Origin: Labrenzia sp. R4_2
GTDB lineage: Bacteria; Pseudomonadota; Alphaproteobacteria; Rhizobiales; Stappiaceae
Reading direction: 5' to 3'
Length of the DNA: 64,000 nt
Assembly (NCBI RefSeq): GCF_017743865.1
Contig: NZ_JAGHRJ010000001.1
Span: forward strand, 372,001-436,000
Shown piece after piece: positions 1 to 11,469 of the stretch. Position numbers and translations under genes: made by a program. The notes under the pieces are model-generated. The model saw only the letters and a program-made list of their open reading frames with translations, did not search any database and was not told where the DNA came from. Position 1 is the stretch's first letter, and each line of letters begins with the position of its first letter.

Positions 1-2
1 CA

Positions 3-698
3 CCGGAAGGGGAAAAGTTTGCAAAGACGGTCGGTGGGTCGTTGCAGGAGATTGAAGCGGCTTGGCGGGGGCTCACGCAGCTTGCGGACAGTCCGACCCT
101 CGACATCGGAATCAGCGCGACGTTTGCCATGCGCTGGTTGATGCCGCGCCTGCCGCGTTTCTATCAGAGGTATCCCGATGCACAGGTCAACTTCCGGATG
201 ACCGGGAAACACTGGCTGCCGGAAGAGCAGATGGATGCCATCCTGACCTGGGACCGTTTGCGCTGGCAGTTCGGGGGTCGAACGGACATTGAAATTCTGG
301 GCGATGTCGCTTTCGGTATTGTTCACGCGCCCGGTCTCGGCGTTGACGTAAAGGAGCACGTGCTGACGGTTAAAAACCGCTGCGTTCAGGAATTGCCCGG
401 CGATGTGTGGGGCGCTTATCAGACGCTGGCCGGAGTTGAAGTCGTCTCGGAAACGGCAACGGCTTACCCGCATACGTTTTTGGTGATTGAAGCCGCCTTG
501 GCCGGTTTGGGTGCAGCTCTGGTGGAAAAGCGCATTGTGGCGGAGGAGCTGGCGGATGGCCGCCTTGTGGCCCCCTTTGGATTCACGCTGATCAAGGATG
601 GTTTCGGTGCGATTGTTTCTCAACGAAAACGGCCGAAGCGTTTGGCGCGCGCCTTTCTGGGGTGGCTGCGTGAAGAGGCGGCAACAGCTGCGCAATAG
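3..698 (+). CDS. LysR-family transcriptional regulator, C-terminal part (5' truncated)
   Basis: The reading frame is open from the first bases of the window, so the N-terminal winged helix and true start lie upstream. What remains begins at the end of the linker helix and continues through a whole type 2 periplasmic-binding-like effector domain. The segment starting ISATFAMRWLMPRLPRF (after LDIG) resembles GcvA-type LysR proteins, where it begins the effector domain. The protein ends in basic KRPKRLARAFLGWL. It should be a DNA-binding regulator responding to a small ligand. The target is unknown because its divergent neighbour is outside the window. A 132-base gap separates it from the next gene, so it is probably its own unit. 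Confidence 0.85.
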   Translation, partial: PEGEKFAKTVGGSLQEIEAAWRGLTQLADSPTLDIGISATFAMRWLMPRLPRFYQRYPDAQVNFRMTGKHWLPEEQMDAILTWDRLRWQFGGRTDIEILGDVAFGIVHAPGLGVDVKEHVLTVKNRCVQELPGDVWGAYQTLAGVEVVSETATAYPHTFLVIEAALAGLGAALVEKRIVAEELADGRLVAPFGFTLIKDGFGAIVSQRKRPKRLARAFLGWLREEAATAAQ

Positions 699-791
699 CA
701 GCCCTGTTAACTGATGATTTGCCAATATTGTCGCTCAGAGACAAGAGTGTGACGCATTTGGGTCGCTGGGCTTGCATCGTCGATGTGTTTG

Positions 792-811
792 ATATAAAGA
801 TATCTTTATAT
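792..811. promoter_or_regulatory. Perfect 20-bp palindrome, likely operator of the ArsR-methyltransferase/metF operon
   Basis: The half-site ATATAAAGAT is followed directly by its exact reverse complement ATCTTTATAT. It ends 19 bases before the ATG of the ArsR-type regulator, where a bound repressor would block transcription. ArsR-family SahR regulators of methionine and SAH genes in Proteobacteria are known to use AT-rich palindromes, so this is probably an autoregulatory site also covering metF. Confidence 0.75.
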
Positions 812-830
812 TGACATTGGCGGTGAGTGA

Positions 831-1841
831 ATGACCGAGCGAAACACCCTATCTGTAGAAGAGACCCTGGCCGCCTTGCGGGCAGTGGGGGAAGCAACGC
901 GGATCCGTTTGATCGCTCTGCTGGCGCAAAACGAACTCACCGTGAAGGATGCCACTGCGATCCTCGGTCAGAGTCAGCCGCGCATCTCCCGTCATTTGAA
1001 ACTGCTTGCTGAAGCCGACGTCATCCAACGCTTCCCGGAAGGCTCTTGGGTCTACTACCGTCTGTCGGATGGCCCTGAGGGCGCGTTGGCGCGTGATGTT
1101 GTAGCCCGGATATCTGATGAAGACGCCGTTATGGCAGCCGATCAGGAGCGTTTTCAGGCCATCCGCAAAGCCAAGGCGGAAGAGGCTGCTGCCTTCTTTG
1201 CCGCGCGTGCGCTCACTTGGGACCGGGAGCGTTCTTTGCATGTGCTAGAGGCCGACGTCGAAGCGGCTATGCGCAATGCGCTGGGCGATGCTCCGTTCCA
1301 GACATTCCTCGATCTTGGGACTGGCACAGGCCGTCTTCTGGAAGTCTTTTCTGATCAATATGTCTCAGCCCTTGGGGTCGACGCGTCCCATGACATGCTG
1401 GCCGTAGCGCGGGCGAACCTGTCAAAAGCAGGCCTGAACAATGCCCAGGTTCGCCATGGCGATGTCTACGCCCTGAATGTGCCGCCGAAATCCTTTGACG
1501 TGGTCGCAATCCACCAGGTGCTGCACTTCCTGGATGATCCGGCACGTGCGCTTGCAGAAGCTGCACGGGCTTTGCGCCCTGGCGGGCGCTTGCTGATTGT
1601 CGATTTTGCGCCGCATGAGCTTGAGTTTCTGCGGGACCAGCATGCCCACCGCCGCCTCGGCTTTGCCAGCGAGCAGATGGAGCGCTGGCTGGACGCGCTG
1701 GAACTCGATCTTGAAAAAACAACCGACCTCGTTCCCGGCGAGGCCGATGACAGCAAACTGACCGTTACCCTTTGGCTGGCCCGCGATCGGCGGATCATCA
1801 CCGACGTGCCTGCCCAGAATTCATCCCGAGAGGTTGCCTAA
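831..1841 (+). CDS. ArsR-type regulator fused to a SAM-dependent methyltransferase domain (SahR-like)
   Basis: Residues 1-100 are an ArsR winged helix (ALRAVGEATRIRLIALLAQ, then recognition helix QSQPRISRHLKLL). Residues 150-300 are a class I methyltransferase fold with motif I LDLGTGTG at 160-167 and the later element LRPGGRLLIVDF. It lacks the Cys pairs of metal-sensing ArsR proteins. Fusions of this type sit beside metF/metH in Alphaproteobacteria. SahR proteins are known to sense S-adenosylhomocysteine, so the methyltransferase domain may be a SAM/SAH sensor rather than an enzyme; that is inference. metF starts one base after its stop, indicating cotranscription. The ATG is preceded by GGTGAG and by the perfect palindrome at 792-811. 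Confidence 0.85.
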   Translation: MTERNTLSVEETLAALRAVGEATRIRLIALLAQNELTVKDATAILGQSQPRISRHLKLLAEADVIQRFPEGSWVYYRLSDGPEGALARDVVARISDEDAVMAADQERFQAIRKAKAEEAAAFFAARALTWDRERSLHVLEADVEAAMRNALGDAPFQTFLDLGTGTGRLLEVFSDQYVSALGVDASHDMLAVARANLSKAGLNNAQVRHGDVYALNVPPKSFDVVAIHQVLHFLDDPARALAEAARALRPGGRLLIVDFAPHELEFLRDQHAHRRLGFASEQMERWLDALELDLEKTTDLVPGEADDSKLTVTLWLARDRRIITDVPAQNSSREVA

Positions 1842-1842
1842 T

Positions 1843-2754
1843 ATGACCGTTTTGTCATCCCGACTGTCCCGAGGTGCTACCCAGACACCGATCACCGCAT
1901 CCTTCGAGTTCTTCCCCCCGAAGTCCGAGAAGATGGGCGAGACACTTTGGGAAACGGTCCAGCGCCTTGCGCCGCTCAACCCGTCTTTTGTGTCGGTCAC
2001 CTATGGTGCAGGCGGATCGACCCGCGAGCGGACCCATAAGACCGTTGAGCGCATCTTGAATGAGACCGATCTCGCACCGGCGGCACACTTGACTTGTGTC
2101 GGCTCTCCAAAAGCGGAAGTAGATGCGATTGTCAAAGACTATTGGGATCTTGGCGTGCGCCATCTTGTGGCTCTTCGCGGTGATCCGCTCGCGGGCATCG
2201 GCGCGGTTTACGAGCCGCATCCGGAGGGGTATGCCTACGCGACCGATCTGGTTGAAGGCATTAAGAAGATCGCCAATTTCGATGTTTCGGTATCCGGCTA
2301 CCCGGAAAAACATCCCGAAAGTGGCAGCTGGCAGAAAGAAATCGACAATCTGAAGCGCAAGGTTGATGCCGGCGCGGACCGGATCATCACCCAGTATTTC
2401 TTCGACAACGACCTGTTCGATGACTACCTGGACCGGATCGCAGCGGCGGGTATCAATATCCCGGTGATCCCCGGCATCCTGCCGATCCATAATTTCGAGC
2501 AGACCATGGTGTTCTCCGCAAAATGCGGCACCTCGATCCCCGAATGGGTCGCCCGGCGCTTTGCCGGTCTGCAAAACGATCCGGAAACCCGCAAGCTCGT
2601 CGGTGTTGCCATCGCTTGTGAGCAGGTTATGGATCTGGTCGACCGCGGCCTGACGGACTTCCATTTCTACACGATGAACCGTGCCGATCTGACATACGCG
2701 ATCTGCCACATGCTCGGCATGGGGCAGCAAGGCACCGAGAAAGTGGCGGCCTAA
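1843..2754 (+). CDS. metF: 5,10-methylenetetrahydrofolate reductase
   Basis: The enzyme reduces 5,10-methylene-THF to 5-methyl-THF, the methyl donor for methionine synthase. Family hallmarks are the N-terminal SFEFFPPKSEKM, the FAD-domain strand SVTYGAGGSTRERT, LVALRGDP, and RIITQYFFDNDLF. The length of 303 residues matches bacterial MetF. The ATG at 1843 is preferred over an in-frame TTG at 1834 because GAGAGG lies at suitable distance and the ATG is just after the stop of the regulator gene. It forms an operon with the ArsR-methyltransferase gene, and its product feeds MetH encoded next. Confidence 0.97.
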   Translation: MTVLSSRLSRGATQTPITASFEFFPPKSEKMGETLWETVQRLAPLNPSFVSVTYGAGGSTRERTHKTVERILNETDLAPAAHLTCVGSPKAEVDAIVKDYWDLGVRHLVALRGDPLAGIGAVYEPHPEGYAYATDLVEGIKKIANFDVSVSGYPEKHPESGSWQKEIDNLKRKVDAGADRIITQYFFDNDLFDDYLDRIAAAGINIPVIPGILPIHNFEQTMVFSAKCGTSIPEWVARRFAGLQNDPETRKLVGVAIACEQVMDLVDRGLTDFHFYTMNRADLTYAICHMLGMGQQGTEKVAA

Positions 2755-2776
2755 AACAAATCCTTAGGCTGCCATC

Positions 2777-2959
2777 CCGGCGTTGCGCCGGAACAGCATG
2801 AGTTTGAGATATGAGGGCCCCGGATCAGGTCCGGGGCGGCATTAGTATAACGGTTGTCCCGGTCTTGAACCGGGACCTCAAGAGTTTGGAATAACGCGGC
2901 CCGGAGCTAGTCCGGTGCGGCAATGTCAAAAAAACAGCCGTCCCGGCCTCAAGCCGGGA
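2777..2959. repeat. Cluster of five small hairpins between metF and metH
   Basis: Five short inverted repeats lie in tandem: CCGGCG/CGCCGG (2777-2791), CCCCGGA/TCCGGGG (2818-2836), GTCCCGGT/ACCGGGAC (2856-2876), CCGGA/TCCGG (2901-2915) and TCCCGGC/GCCGGGA (2941-2959). The last four have 5-base loops and a shared CCGG core, resembling REP-type intergenic palindromes. None has a following T-run, so they are not ordinary terminators. Confidence 0.75.
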
Positions 2960-2985
2960 TCATGGCCAAGAGGTAGGAAATCCCC

Positions 2986-6714
<3,729 letters not shown>

Positions 6715-6746
6715 ATTATCGCGGTCAACAGGTTACAGATGAGCAA

Positions 6747-6777
6747 AATCCCGCGCTTCGACCGCGGGATTTTTTTT
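6747..6777 (+). terminator. Intrinsic terminator after metH
   Basis: The 9-bp stem AATCCCGCG/CGCGGGATT has a 7-base loop and is followed by a run of eight T. It lies 32 bases after the metH stop. Confidence 0.95.
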
Positions 6778-6864
6778 GATGACTAGTGATAAGTCGGCTA
6801 ACAAATGCCATTGGGCAAGCTGAACCAACATTACGTTAGGAAATTAAAGGAAATTTTACACAAT

Positions 6865-6903
6865 GCGCACATTGTGCGCCTTGAAAAAGTGCACTTTGTG
6901 CGC
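6865..6903. promoter_or_regulatory. Two tandem operator-like palindromes before a small gene
   Basis: GCGCAC-ATT-GTGCGC (6865-6879, perfect) is followed 9 bases later by GTGCAC-TTT-GTGCGC (6889-6903, one mismatch). They repeat at 24-base spacing in an AT-rich stretch ending 56 bases before the 43-residue gene. The arrangement suggests two dimers of one regulator; the regulator is unknown. Confidence 0.5.
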
Positions 6904-6959
6904 TAATTCTCTTTGCATAAGAAAGTACCTGACCCGGCTTCCGGGCAAAGGAGATAAAA

Positions 6960-7091
6960 ATGATTGTGCAAGTCGCTAAAACGTTCCTCGTCAACCACCG
7001 TCAGGATTACAACCGTGATCGTCTGCCGTGGTTGCCAGCTCGCCTTTACCGTTCGCTGCGAGAAGCCCATCAGGGCCGCAAAGCAGCGTAA
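6960..7091 (+). CDS. Small basic protein of 43 residues
   Basis: The product is not recognised. It is short and basic, starting MIVQVAKTFLVNHRQDYN and ending LREAHQGRKAA, with no clear membrane segment. Three facts support a real gene: a near-perfect Shine-Dalgarno AAAGGAG six bases before the ATG, tandem operator-like palindromes upstream, and a strong terminator 80 bases downstream. The metH terminator ends about 180 bases before it, so it is a separate unit. Length and charge recall small DUF1127-type proteins, but the sequence does not carry their usual motif, so no function is assigned. Confidence 0.65.
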   Translation: MIVQVAKTFLVNHRQDYNRDRLPWLPARLYRSLREAHQGRKAA

Positions 7092-7171
7092 GGCAAAGAA
7101 CTTTTGGCCCCGTACCGCATCCGATCCGAACGGATAAAAGAACATTATAACTCGGATGAGATGAAACACTG

Positions 7172-7200
7172 AAAACCCGGCTTCGGCCGGGTTTTGTTTT
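7172..7200 (+). terminator. Intrinsic terminator after the 43-residue gene
   Basis: The perfect 10-bp stem AAAACCCGGC/GCCGGGTTTT with TTCG tetraloop is followed by GTTTT. The A-rich left side means it may also end transcripts from the minus-strand regulator gene. Confidence 0.9.
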
Positions 7201-7242
7201 GGTCAGGCCGAACAAGAGCCTGGATATGGAGGCGGCCTCCAA

Positions 7243-7929
7243 TCAAACTGGAAACAAGGCCTTGAGTTCAGTCTCTCCCTTCCGAGATATATGAATCACG
7301 CGGCTGTCAGGTTCGCGACGGAGCCATTTGTTTTGCTGAAAGCGGGACAAAAGGGCAGCTCCCACCGCACCGGCCAGATGATTGCGCCGTTCGCTCCAGT
7401 CGAGACAGGGGCGGCACAATGGTCTGCGAGCGGCCTTCAAAGGTGCAAGGTCAACGCCGATCGTCGCCAAAAAAGCCTCACCGGTCTCCGTCAAAGCAAT
7501 CCCGCCGGCATCAGTGGATGTGGTCAAAAAGCCGCGCGTTTCGAGACTGTCATAGATCCGGACTGCCATATCGCCGGCAAGATGATCATAGCAAACACGG
7601 GCCGTGCGCATGGCCGGATCACGCGGTCCGGTGCGGGTGCGCAAGTGCCCTTTGTTTGCCGCAAGCCCCATCAAGGCCTCAAGGGTCGTGCCAACGTCCG
7701 GGCCTGCCAGAGTGAAATACCGGTGCCTGCCCTGTTTGGCCTGGGCGAGCAGCCCGCCTTCCATGAGTTTTTTAAGGTGGGAGCTGGCTGTCTGGCCGGT
7801 GATCCCGGCCTCGGCTGCCAACTCTGTTGCAGTGAGCGCCTTGCCGCTCATGAGCGCTGACAGAATGTTGGCTCTGGCGGGATCGCCAATGAGTGCGCCA
7901 ATCCGTGCAATGTCCGGTCCGTCTTTCAT
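7243..7929 (-). CDS. ArsR-family transcriptional repressor with CxxC-containing C-terminal domain
   Basis: The first ~100 residues are a winged helix (IARIGALIGDPARANILSALM, AEAGITGQTASSHLKKL). The remainder is a second domain with a conserved-looking PLCRPCLDWSERRNHLAGAVG, whose two Cys could bind metal or sense redox state or electrophiles. That role is inference. The start at 7929 is chosen because GGAG lies 8 bases upstream; an upstream-extended frame has no such site. It diverges from the NIPSNAP operon, and the 26-bp inverted repeat at 7993-8018 lies between the two starts. It is therefore probably the local repressor. Confidence 0.88.
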   Translation of the reverse strand: MKDGPDIARIGALIGDPARANILSALMSGKALTATELAAEAGITGQTASSHLKKLMEGGLLAQAKQGRHRYFTLAGPDVGTTLEALMGLAANKGHLRTRTGPRDPAMRTARVCYDHLAGDMAVRIYDSLETRGFLTTSTDAGGIALTETGEAFLATIGVDLAPLKAARRPLCRPCLDWSERRNHLAGAVGAALLSRFQQNKWLRREPDSRVIHISRKGETELKALFPV

Positions 7930-7992
7930 GGTTCGATCTCCATCAAAGTGTGGCCGTAAGACTGGCATGTGGCGGCAGGGAGCGCCAGTCAC

Positions 7993-8018
7993 AATGCTTC
8001 GATCCGCGTCGAAGCATT
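7993..8018. promoter_or_regulatory. Perfect inverted repeat in the ArsR/NIPSNAP divergent promoter
   Basis: AATGCTTCGA and TCGAAGCATT are exact complements separated by six bases. The site lies 64 bases from the repressor start and 56 bases from the operon start, ideal for control of both promoters by the ArsR protein. Confidence 0.8.
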
Positions 8019-8073
8019 CGAAGCGGCAACTGTGGCACATCCTCGGCCGGCACAACGAAAGAGGACCGCCGCC

Positions 8074-8418
8074 ATGATCACTTGTTTCATCCGCTATCAC
8101 ATCGATCCTACTAAAAAGGCTCAGTTCGAAGAATATGCACGCAACTGGGGACAGGCGATTCCCCGCTGCGGTGCAGATCTTATTGGATATTTTACTCCGC
8201 ATGAGGGCTCGACCACTCTGGCGTATGGCGTTTATTCCATTGAAAATTTGGCAGCCTACGAAGCGTACCGGGCCCGGCTTTCCGCCGATCCGCTTGGACA
8301 AGAGAATTACGCCTTTGCCATGCGCGAAAAATTCATCTTGAGAGAAGACCGGACGTTCTTGAAACTGGCCTCAACACCGCATGGCAAACTGATCGGGTTT
8401 GAGGGAGAACACCAATGA
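8074..8418 (+). CDS. NIPSNAP-family protein
   Basis: This 114-residue protein has the ferredoxin-like alpha/beta barrel of the NIPSNAP family: an opening strand [24 protein letters not shown], then [13 protein letters not shown] and [20 protein letters not shown]. Such small dimeric barrels bind hydrophobic ligands; the substrate is unknown. GAGG sits upstream of the ATG. Its stop overlaps the next start by four bases (ATGA), so the pair is translationally coupled. It is the first gene of a five-gene operon opposite an ArsR repressor. Confidence 0.85.
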   Translation: MITCFIRYHIDPTKKAQFEEYARNWGQAIPRCGADLIGYFTPHEGSTTLAYGVYSIENLAAYEAYRARLSADPLGQENYAFAMREKFILREDRTFLKLASTPHGKLIGFEGEHQ

Positions 8419-8771
8419 TCGCAGTCATTTTCGAGGTCATACCGCATGAAGACAAGAAGCAGGATTACCTCGATATGGCCGCTGAAATGCGGCCCTTGGT
8501 CGAAGAAATCGACGGCTTCTTGTCGGTCGAGCGGTTTCAAAGCCTGACCAATCCGGAAAAGCTGCTCTCGCTGTCCTTCTTCAGAGATGATGAGGCGCTC
8601 GATCAGTGGCGTCAGCTGACCCAGCACCGCAAGGCGCAATCGGCCGGGCGGAACAGTTATTTCAAGGACTACCGTCTCCGAGTGTCACATGTGCTGCGCG
8701 GTTACGGCATGACGGAGCGGGCGGAAGCGCCGTCGGACAGCCGGGCCTTGCATGATCGCGAAGAGGGATGA
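8415..8771 (+). CDS. Antibiotic-biosynthesis-monooxygenase (ABM) domain protein
   Basis: The 118-residue protein has a single ABM domain: [39 protein letters not shown] is followed by [29 protein letters not shown] proteins are cofactor-light oxygenases acting on quinols, haem or polyketide-like aromatics; nothing here fixes the substrate. It overlaps the NIPSNAP gene by four bases upstream and the EamA gene by four bases downstream. Two adjacent dimeric alpha/beta barrel proteins of different families may form a hetero-oligomer, which is inference. Confidence 0.85.
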   Translation: MIAVIFEVIPHEDKKQDYLDMAAEMRPLVEEIDGFLSVERFQSLTNPEKLLSLSFFRDDEALDQWRQLTQHRKAQSAGRNSYFKDYRLRVSHVLRGYGMTERAEAPSDSRALHDREEG

Positions 8772-9688
8772 CCGGGCTGAGACTGGAGTTCGGCCTGCTG
8801 GGTCTGCTCGCGCTCCTTTGGGGCTCATCCTACATGTGGATCAGCCTTGCGCTCGACACCATTCCGCCGCTGACGTTGATCACATTCAGAGTTGGATTGG
8901 CGTCGCTGATCTTGGTCGCAATCTTAAGTTTTCGCGGTTTGCGATTGCCGTCTGAGGCGCACACCTGGCGCGCACTCTTTATCCAATCCATCGTCAACAG
9001 CACAGGACCCTGGCTGCTTCTGGCCTGGGGACAGCAGTTCGTCGACAGCGCTGTCGCCAGTGTCCTGAACTCCACTTCTCCTCTGTTTGTCTTTTTCTTT
9101 TCCCTTTACCTGATGTCCGGCAGTGACAGGCCAGCGGGGCAGCAGCTTCTCGGTGCCCTTGCCGGGATTGCGGGAATCGTTCTGATTGTCGGGACCGGAG
9201 CTTTGGAGAGTCTGGGCGGTGCTTTTATGCCGCAAGTCGCGGTTCTCGCCGGCGCGGCACTCTATGGGATTGCCGCGATCCGGGGACGCCAGTTTGCGCA
9301 TATGCCGCCGCTGGTCACGGCTGCCGGGACGCTCATTTGCTCGACCCTAACGCTGCTGCCGCTCAGCCTAATGATCGATCATCCCTGGACCTTGCAGGTT
9401 TCGCCTCAAAGCCTCTGGGCCGCGGGTATTCTCAGCGTTTTCTGCACTGCGTTTGCGTTCCTCATTTATTTCCGTTTGATCAACACGATCGGGCCCATGG
9501 GGACGTCCAGCCAGGCCTATCTGCGCTCCGGAATTGGCGTTCTTCTGGGTATCGTCTTCCTGAATGAGACACTGGATTTGGAAACGTTTGCCGGGATTTG
9601 CCTTGCCATATTCGGTGTTGTTCTGATCAACTGGCGACGCCCCAAAAAGCAAGCATCGAGTAAAACGGCACAGGAGAGCACCGGATGA
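8768..9688 (+). CDS. EamA-family (DMT superfamily) transporter
   Basis: Ten hydrophobic segments form two EamA repeats over 306 residues. The first opens with GLLALLWGSSYMWISLAL and the second begins near MPQVAVLAGAALYGIAAI. The C-terminal repeat contains GPMGTSSQAYLRSGIGVLLGIVFLNE, typical of the family. These inner-membrane proteins usually export metabolites or amino acids. Coupling by ATGA overlaps with the ABM gene before it and the cupin gene after it suggests that it exports the substrate or product of those enzymes. Confidence 0.92.
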   Translation: MTGLRLEFGLLGLLALLWGSSYMWISLALDTIPPLTLITFRVGLASLILVAILSFRGLRLPSEAHTWRALFIQSIVNSTGPWLLLAWGQQFVDSAVASVLNSTSPLFVFFFSLYLMSGSDRPAGQQLLGALAGIAGIVLIVGTGALESLGGAFMPQVAVLAGAALYGIAAIRGRQFAHMPPLVTAAGTLICSTLTLLPLSLMIDHPWTLQVSPQSLWAAGILSVFCTAFAFLIYFRLINTIGPMGTSSQAYLRSGIGVLLGIVFLNETLDLETFAGICLAIFGVVLINWRRPKKQASSKTAQESTG

Positions 9689-10107
9689 GTGTGTTGACTG
9701 TTTATGAGGCGGGATCCCGGCCAACAAAACGGGCAAACCCGGACTATTTTACAGGAACCGTATGGCAGGACCCGGTGATCGAGGCGCCGGCTCCGGCACG
9801 GGTGCAGGCCGTCAAGGTGACTTTTGAGCCGGGTGCCCGCACGCATTGGCACACACATCCCCTCGGCCAGACCCTTCACATCCTGAGCGGTGCAGGTTTC
9901 GTGCATTTGTGGGGGCAGGAAAAGCTGTCGATCATGCCAGGCGACGTCATCTGGATCCCGCCAGGTGTCAAACACTGGCATGGCGCAGCCCGGCACGTTT
10001 CCATGGTGCATCTTGCAATCCACGAAGCCGAGAACGGGTCCGTCGCAGAGTGGCTGGAACCTGTCGATGAGGCCACTTACCGGGGAGATCTGGAAGCGCG
10101 GCGGTAA
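9685..10107 (+). CDS. Mn-type cupin resembling bacterial hydroxynitrile lyase
   Basis: This 140-residue single-domain cupin has motif 1 GARTHWHTHPLGQTLHILSG and motif 2 PGDVIWIPPGVKHWHG. Its metal ligands would be His56, His58, Gln62 and His97. Gln replaces the usual Glu, and the spacing is identical to the His53/His55/Gln59/His94 set known for the Granulicella cupin hydroxynitrile lyase. It is therefore likely to be a (R)-mandelonitrile-lyase-like cupin, although carboxymuconolactone-decarboxylase-linked and quercetinase-like cupins are alternatives. It starts inside the EamA stop and is followed 9 bases later by a GNAT gene. Confidence 0.85.
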   Translation: MSVLTVYEAGSRPTKRANPDYFTGTVWQDPVIEAPAPARVQAVKVTFEPGARTHWHTHPLGQTLHILSGAGFVHLWGQEKLSIMPGDVIWIPPGVKHWHGAARHVSMVHLAIHEAENGSVAEWLEPVDEATYRGDLEARR

Positions 10108-10116
10108 GGAGACCAC

Positions 10117-10629
10117 ATGGACGTTTTCATACGCAGACTGTCGGAAGCGGATGTCGCAACCTACAGGCAAATTCGGCTAGAGAGCTTGCAGCGGCATCCC
10201 GACTTGTTCGGGACCAGCTATGACGAAGAAGCAGCCCTGCCGGATGACGTATTCGTGCAGCAACTGAGGACAAACTTAATCCTCGGCGGAGGGGCTGACG
10301 AACAACATATCACTGGAATTGTTGGCTTTATCGTTGGTGGGGCGGCCAAGGTCCGGCACAAAGGTATCCTCTGGGGGCTTTATGTGCAGCCGGAAGCCCG
10401 CGCGTCTGGATTGGCAAAAGCGCTGGTCAATACGCTTATTGATGCGGTGAAGGATGAAGTTGAGCAAATCCAATTGTCTGTTGGTACGCATAACATCCCG
10501 GCGGCCAGACTGTATCAGGGGTTTGGGTTTGAACCCTACGGACTTGAAAACAGCGCCCTGAAGGTGGGGGAGCAGTCCTTTGACGAAGTTCTCATGGCCC
10601 TCGATCTGCGCAAATTGAAGCAGTCCTAA
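10117..10629 (+). CDS. GNAT-family N-acetyltransferase
   Basis: The 170-residue GNAT fold carries the acetyl-CoA pyrophosphate region WGLYVQPEARASGLAKALVNTLI and the final strand LYQGFGFEPYG. It is the last gene of the operon; GGAG precedes the ATG in the 9-base gap after the cupin gene. The acceptor is unknown. Context suggests acetylation of the same compound handled by the ABM, NIPSNAP and cupin proteins. Confidence 0.9.
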   Translation: MDVFIRRLSEADVATYRQIRLESLQRHPDLFGTSYDEEAALPDDVFVQQLRTNLILGGGADEQHITGIVGFIVGGAAKVRHKGILWGLYVQPEARASGLAKALVNTLIDAVKDEVEQIQLSVGTHNIPAARLYQGFGFEPYGLENSALKVGEQSFDEVLMALDLRKLKQS

Positions 10630-10800
10630 GTTCGGCGAACCAAAAGCCGCCGCTCAAGAAACCTGAGGACTATTCTGGCGATTTCCCGAACGCGTAAAGG
10701 AGCGGCATTTCCGCATGTCGCCGGTCGATGAGGCACTAGCCGGAGGGGTCTGGAATCTCAACGTTAACGGGGTCTGGTCTGCTGCGAAACTCCGCAGCCT

Positions 10801-11379
10801 TCAGTTCGCAGAGGCAAGGGACGTCCGGCTCAATCGCCACCAGGCAAGGCCGATCACCAGAGCCATTGCAGCGAGCAACGCCACACTTACCAGTCCCCAT
10901 CCGCCCTCGACGGCCGTTTGAACCTGAGCACCGAACACGTAGCCCGCACCGACCAAAACTCCTGTCCAAAGGGCTGCCGACGCAGCATTCAGCAGCGTGA
11001 AAGTTGGCCAGGGCATCGGCCCAAGTCCCATCGGCAAGGCCCCGATGGTGCGCATGCCTTTCGGATACCGGTACATGAAGACGTAAAGCCATCCGTACCT
11101 GGTGACCAACGAGGTGGCCGTTGTAAACGCGCGTTGAAGACGGGGCCGGTGCGACAGGTCCGGTAGTCCGTAACGGCGGACCAGGCCGAACCGCAACTCA
11201 TCGCCGAGATACCCGCCCATAAACGTGGCTGCTGCGACCGGACCGACCTCAAGAGCACCCGTTTGAGCAGCAAACCCCGCGAACAATGGCAATGCGCCGC
11301 TCTTCAACGCACAATAGCCGAAAAGCAGCGCATAGACCAAAGGGCCGTAAGAGCTGATGAGGTCCAAGAGCTGTTCCAG
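10801..11379 (-). CDS. DedA/VTT-family membrane protein
   Basis: The protein has the DedA pattern: an N-terminal amphipathic segment before LVYALLFGYCALKSGALPLFAGF, then GGYLGDELRFGLVRRYG, then YRYPKGMRTIGALPMGLGPMPWPTF, and C-terminal membrane helices. DedA proteins are inner-membrane lipid or solute transporters, some acting on undecaprenyl phosphate. No ATG exists in frame. A CTG at 11379 lies six bases after GGAG, while a TTG at 11367 has no ribosome site; the CTG start is therefore proposed. It follows the ABC permease gene on the same strand by 90 bases and may be cotranscribed. Confidence 0.8.
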   Translation of the reverse strand: MEQLLDLISSYGPLVYALLFGYCALKSGALPLFAGFAAQTGALEVGPVAAATFMGGYLGDELRFGLVRRYGLPDLSHRPRLQRAFTTATSLVTRYGWLYVFMYRYPKGMRTIGALPMGLGPMPWPTFTLLNAASAALWTGVLVGAGYVFGAQVQTAVEGGWGLVSVALLAAMALVIGLAWWRLSRTSLASAN

Positions 11380-11469
11380 CGGGATCTCCTGCAGAGCAAG
11401 TTTCGTGATCTCGAGAGGTCAAAAATAGGTCGTCCTTTGGCCGTGACCAGATCTGAAATGCCGACAGCT

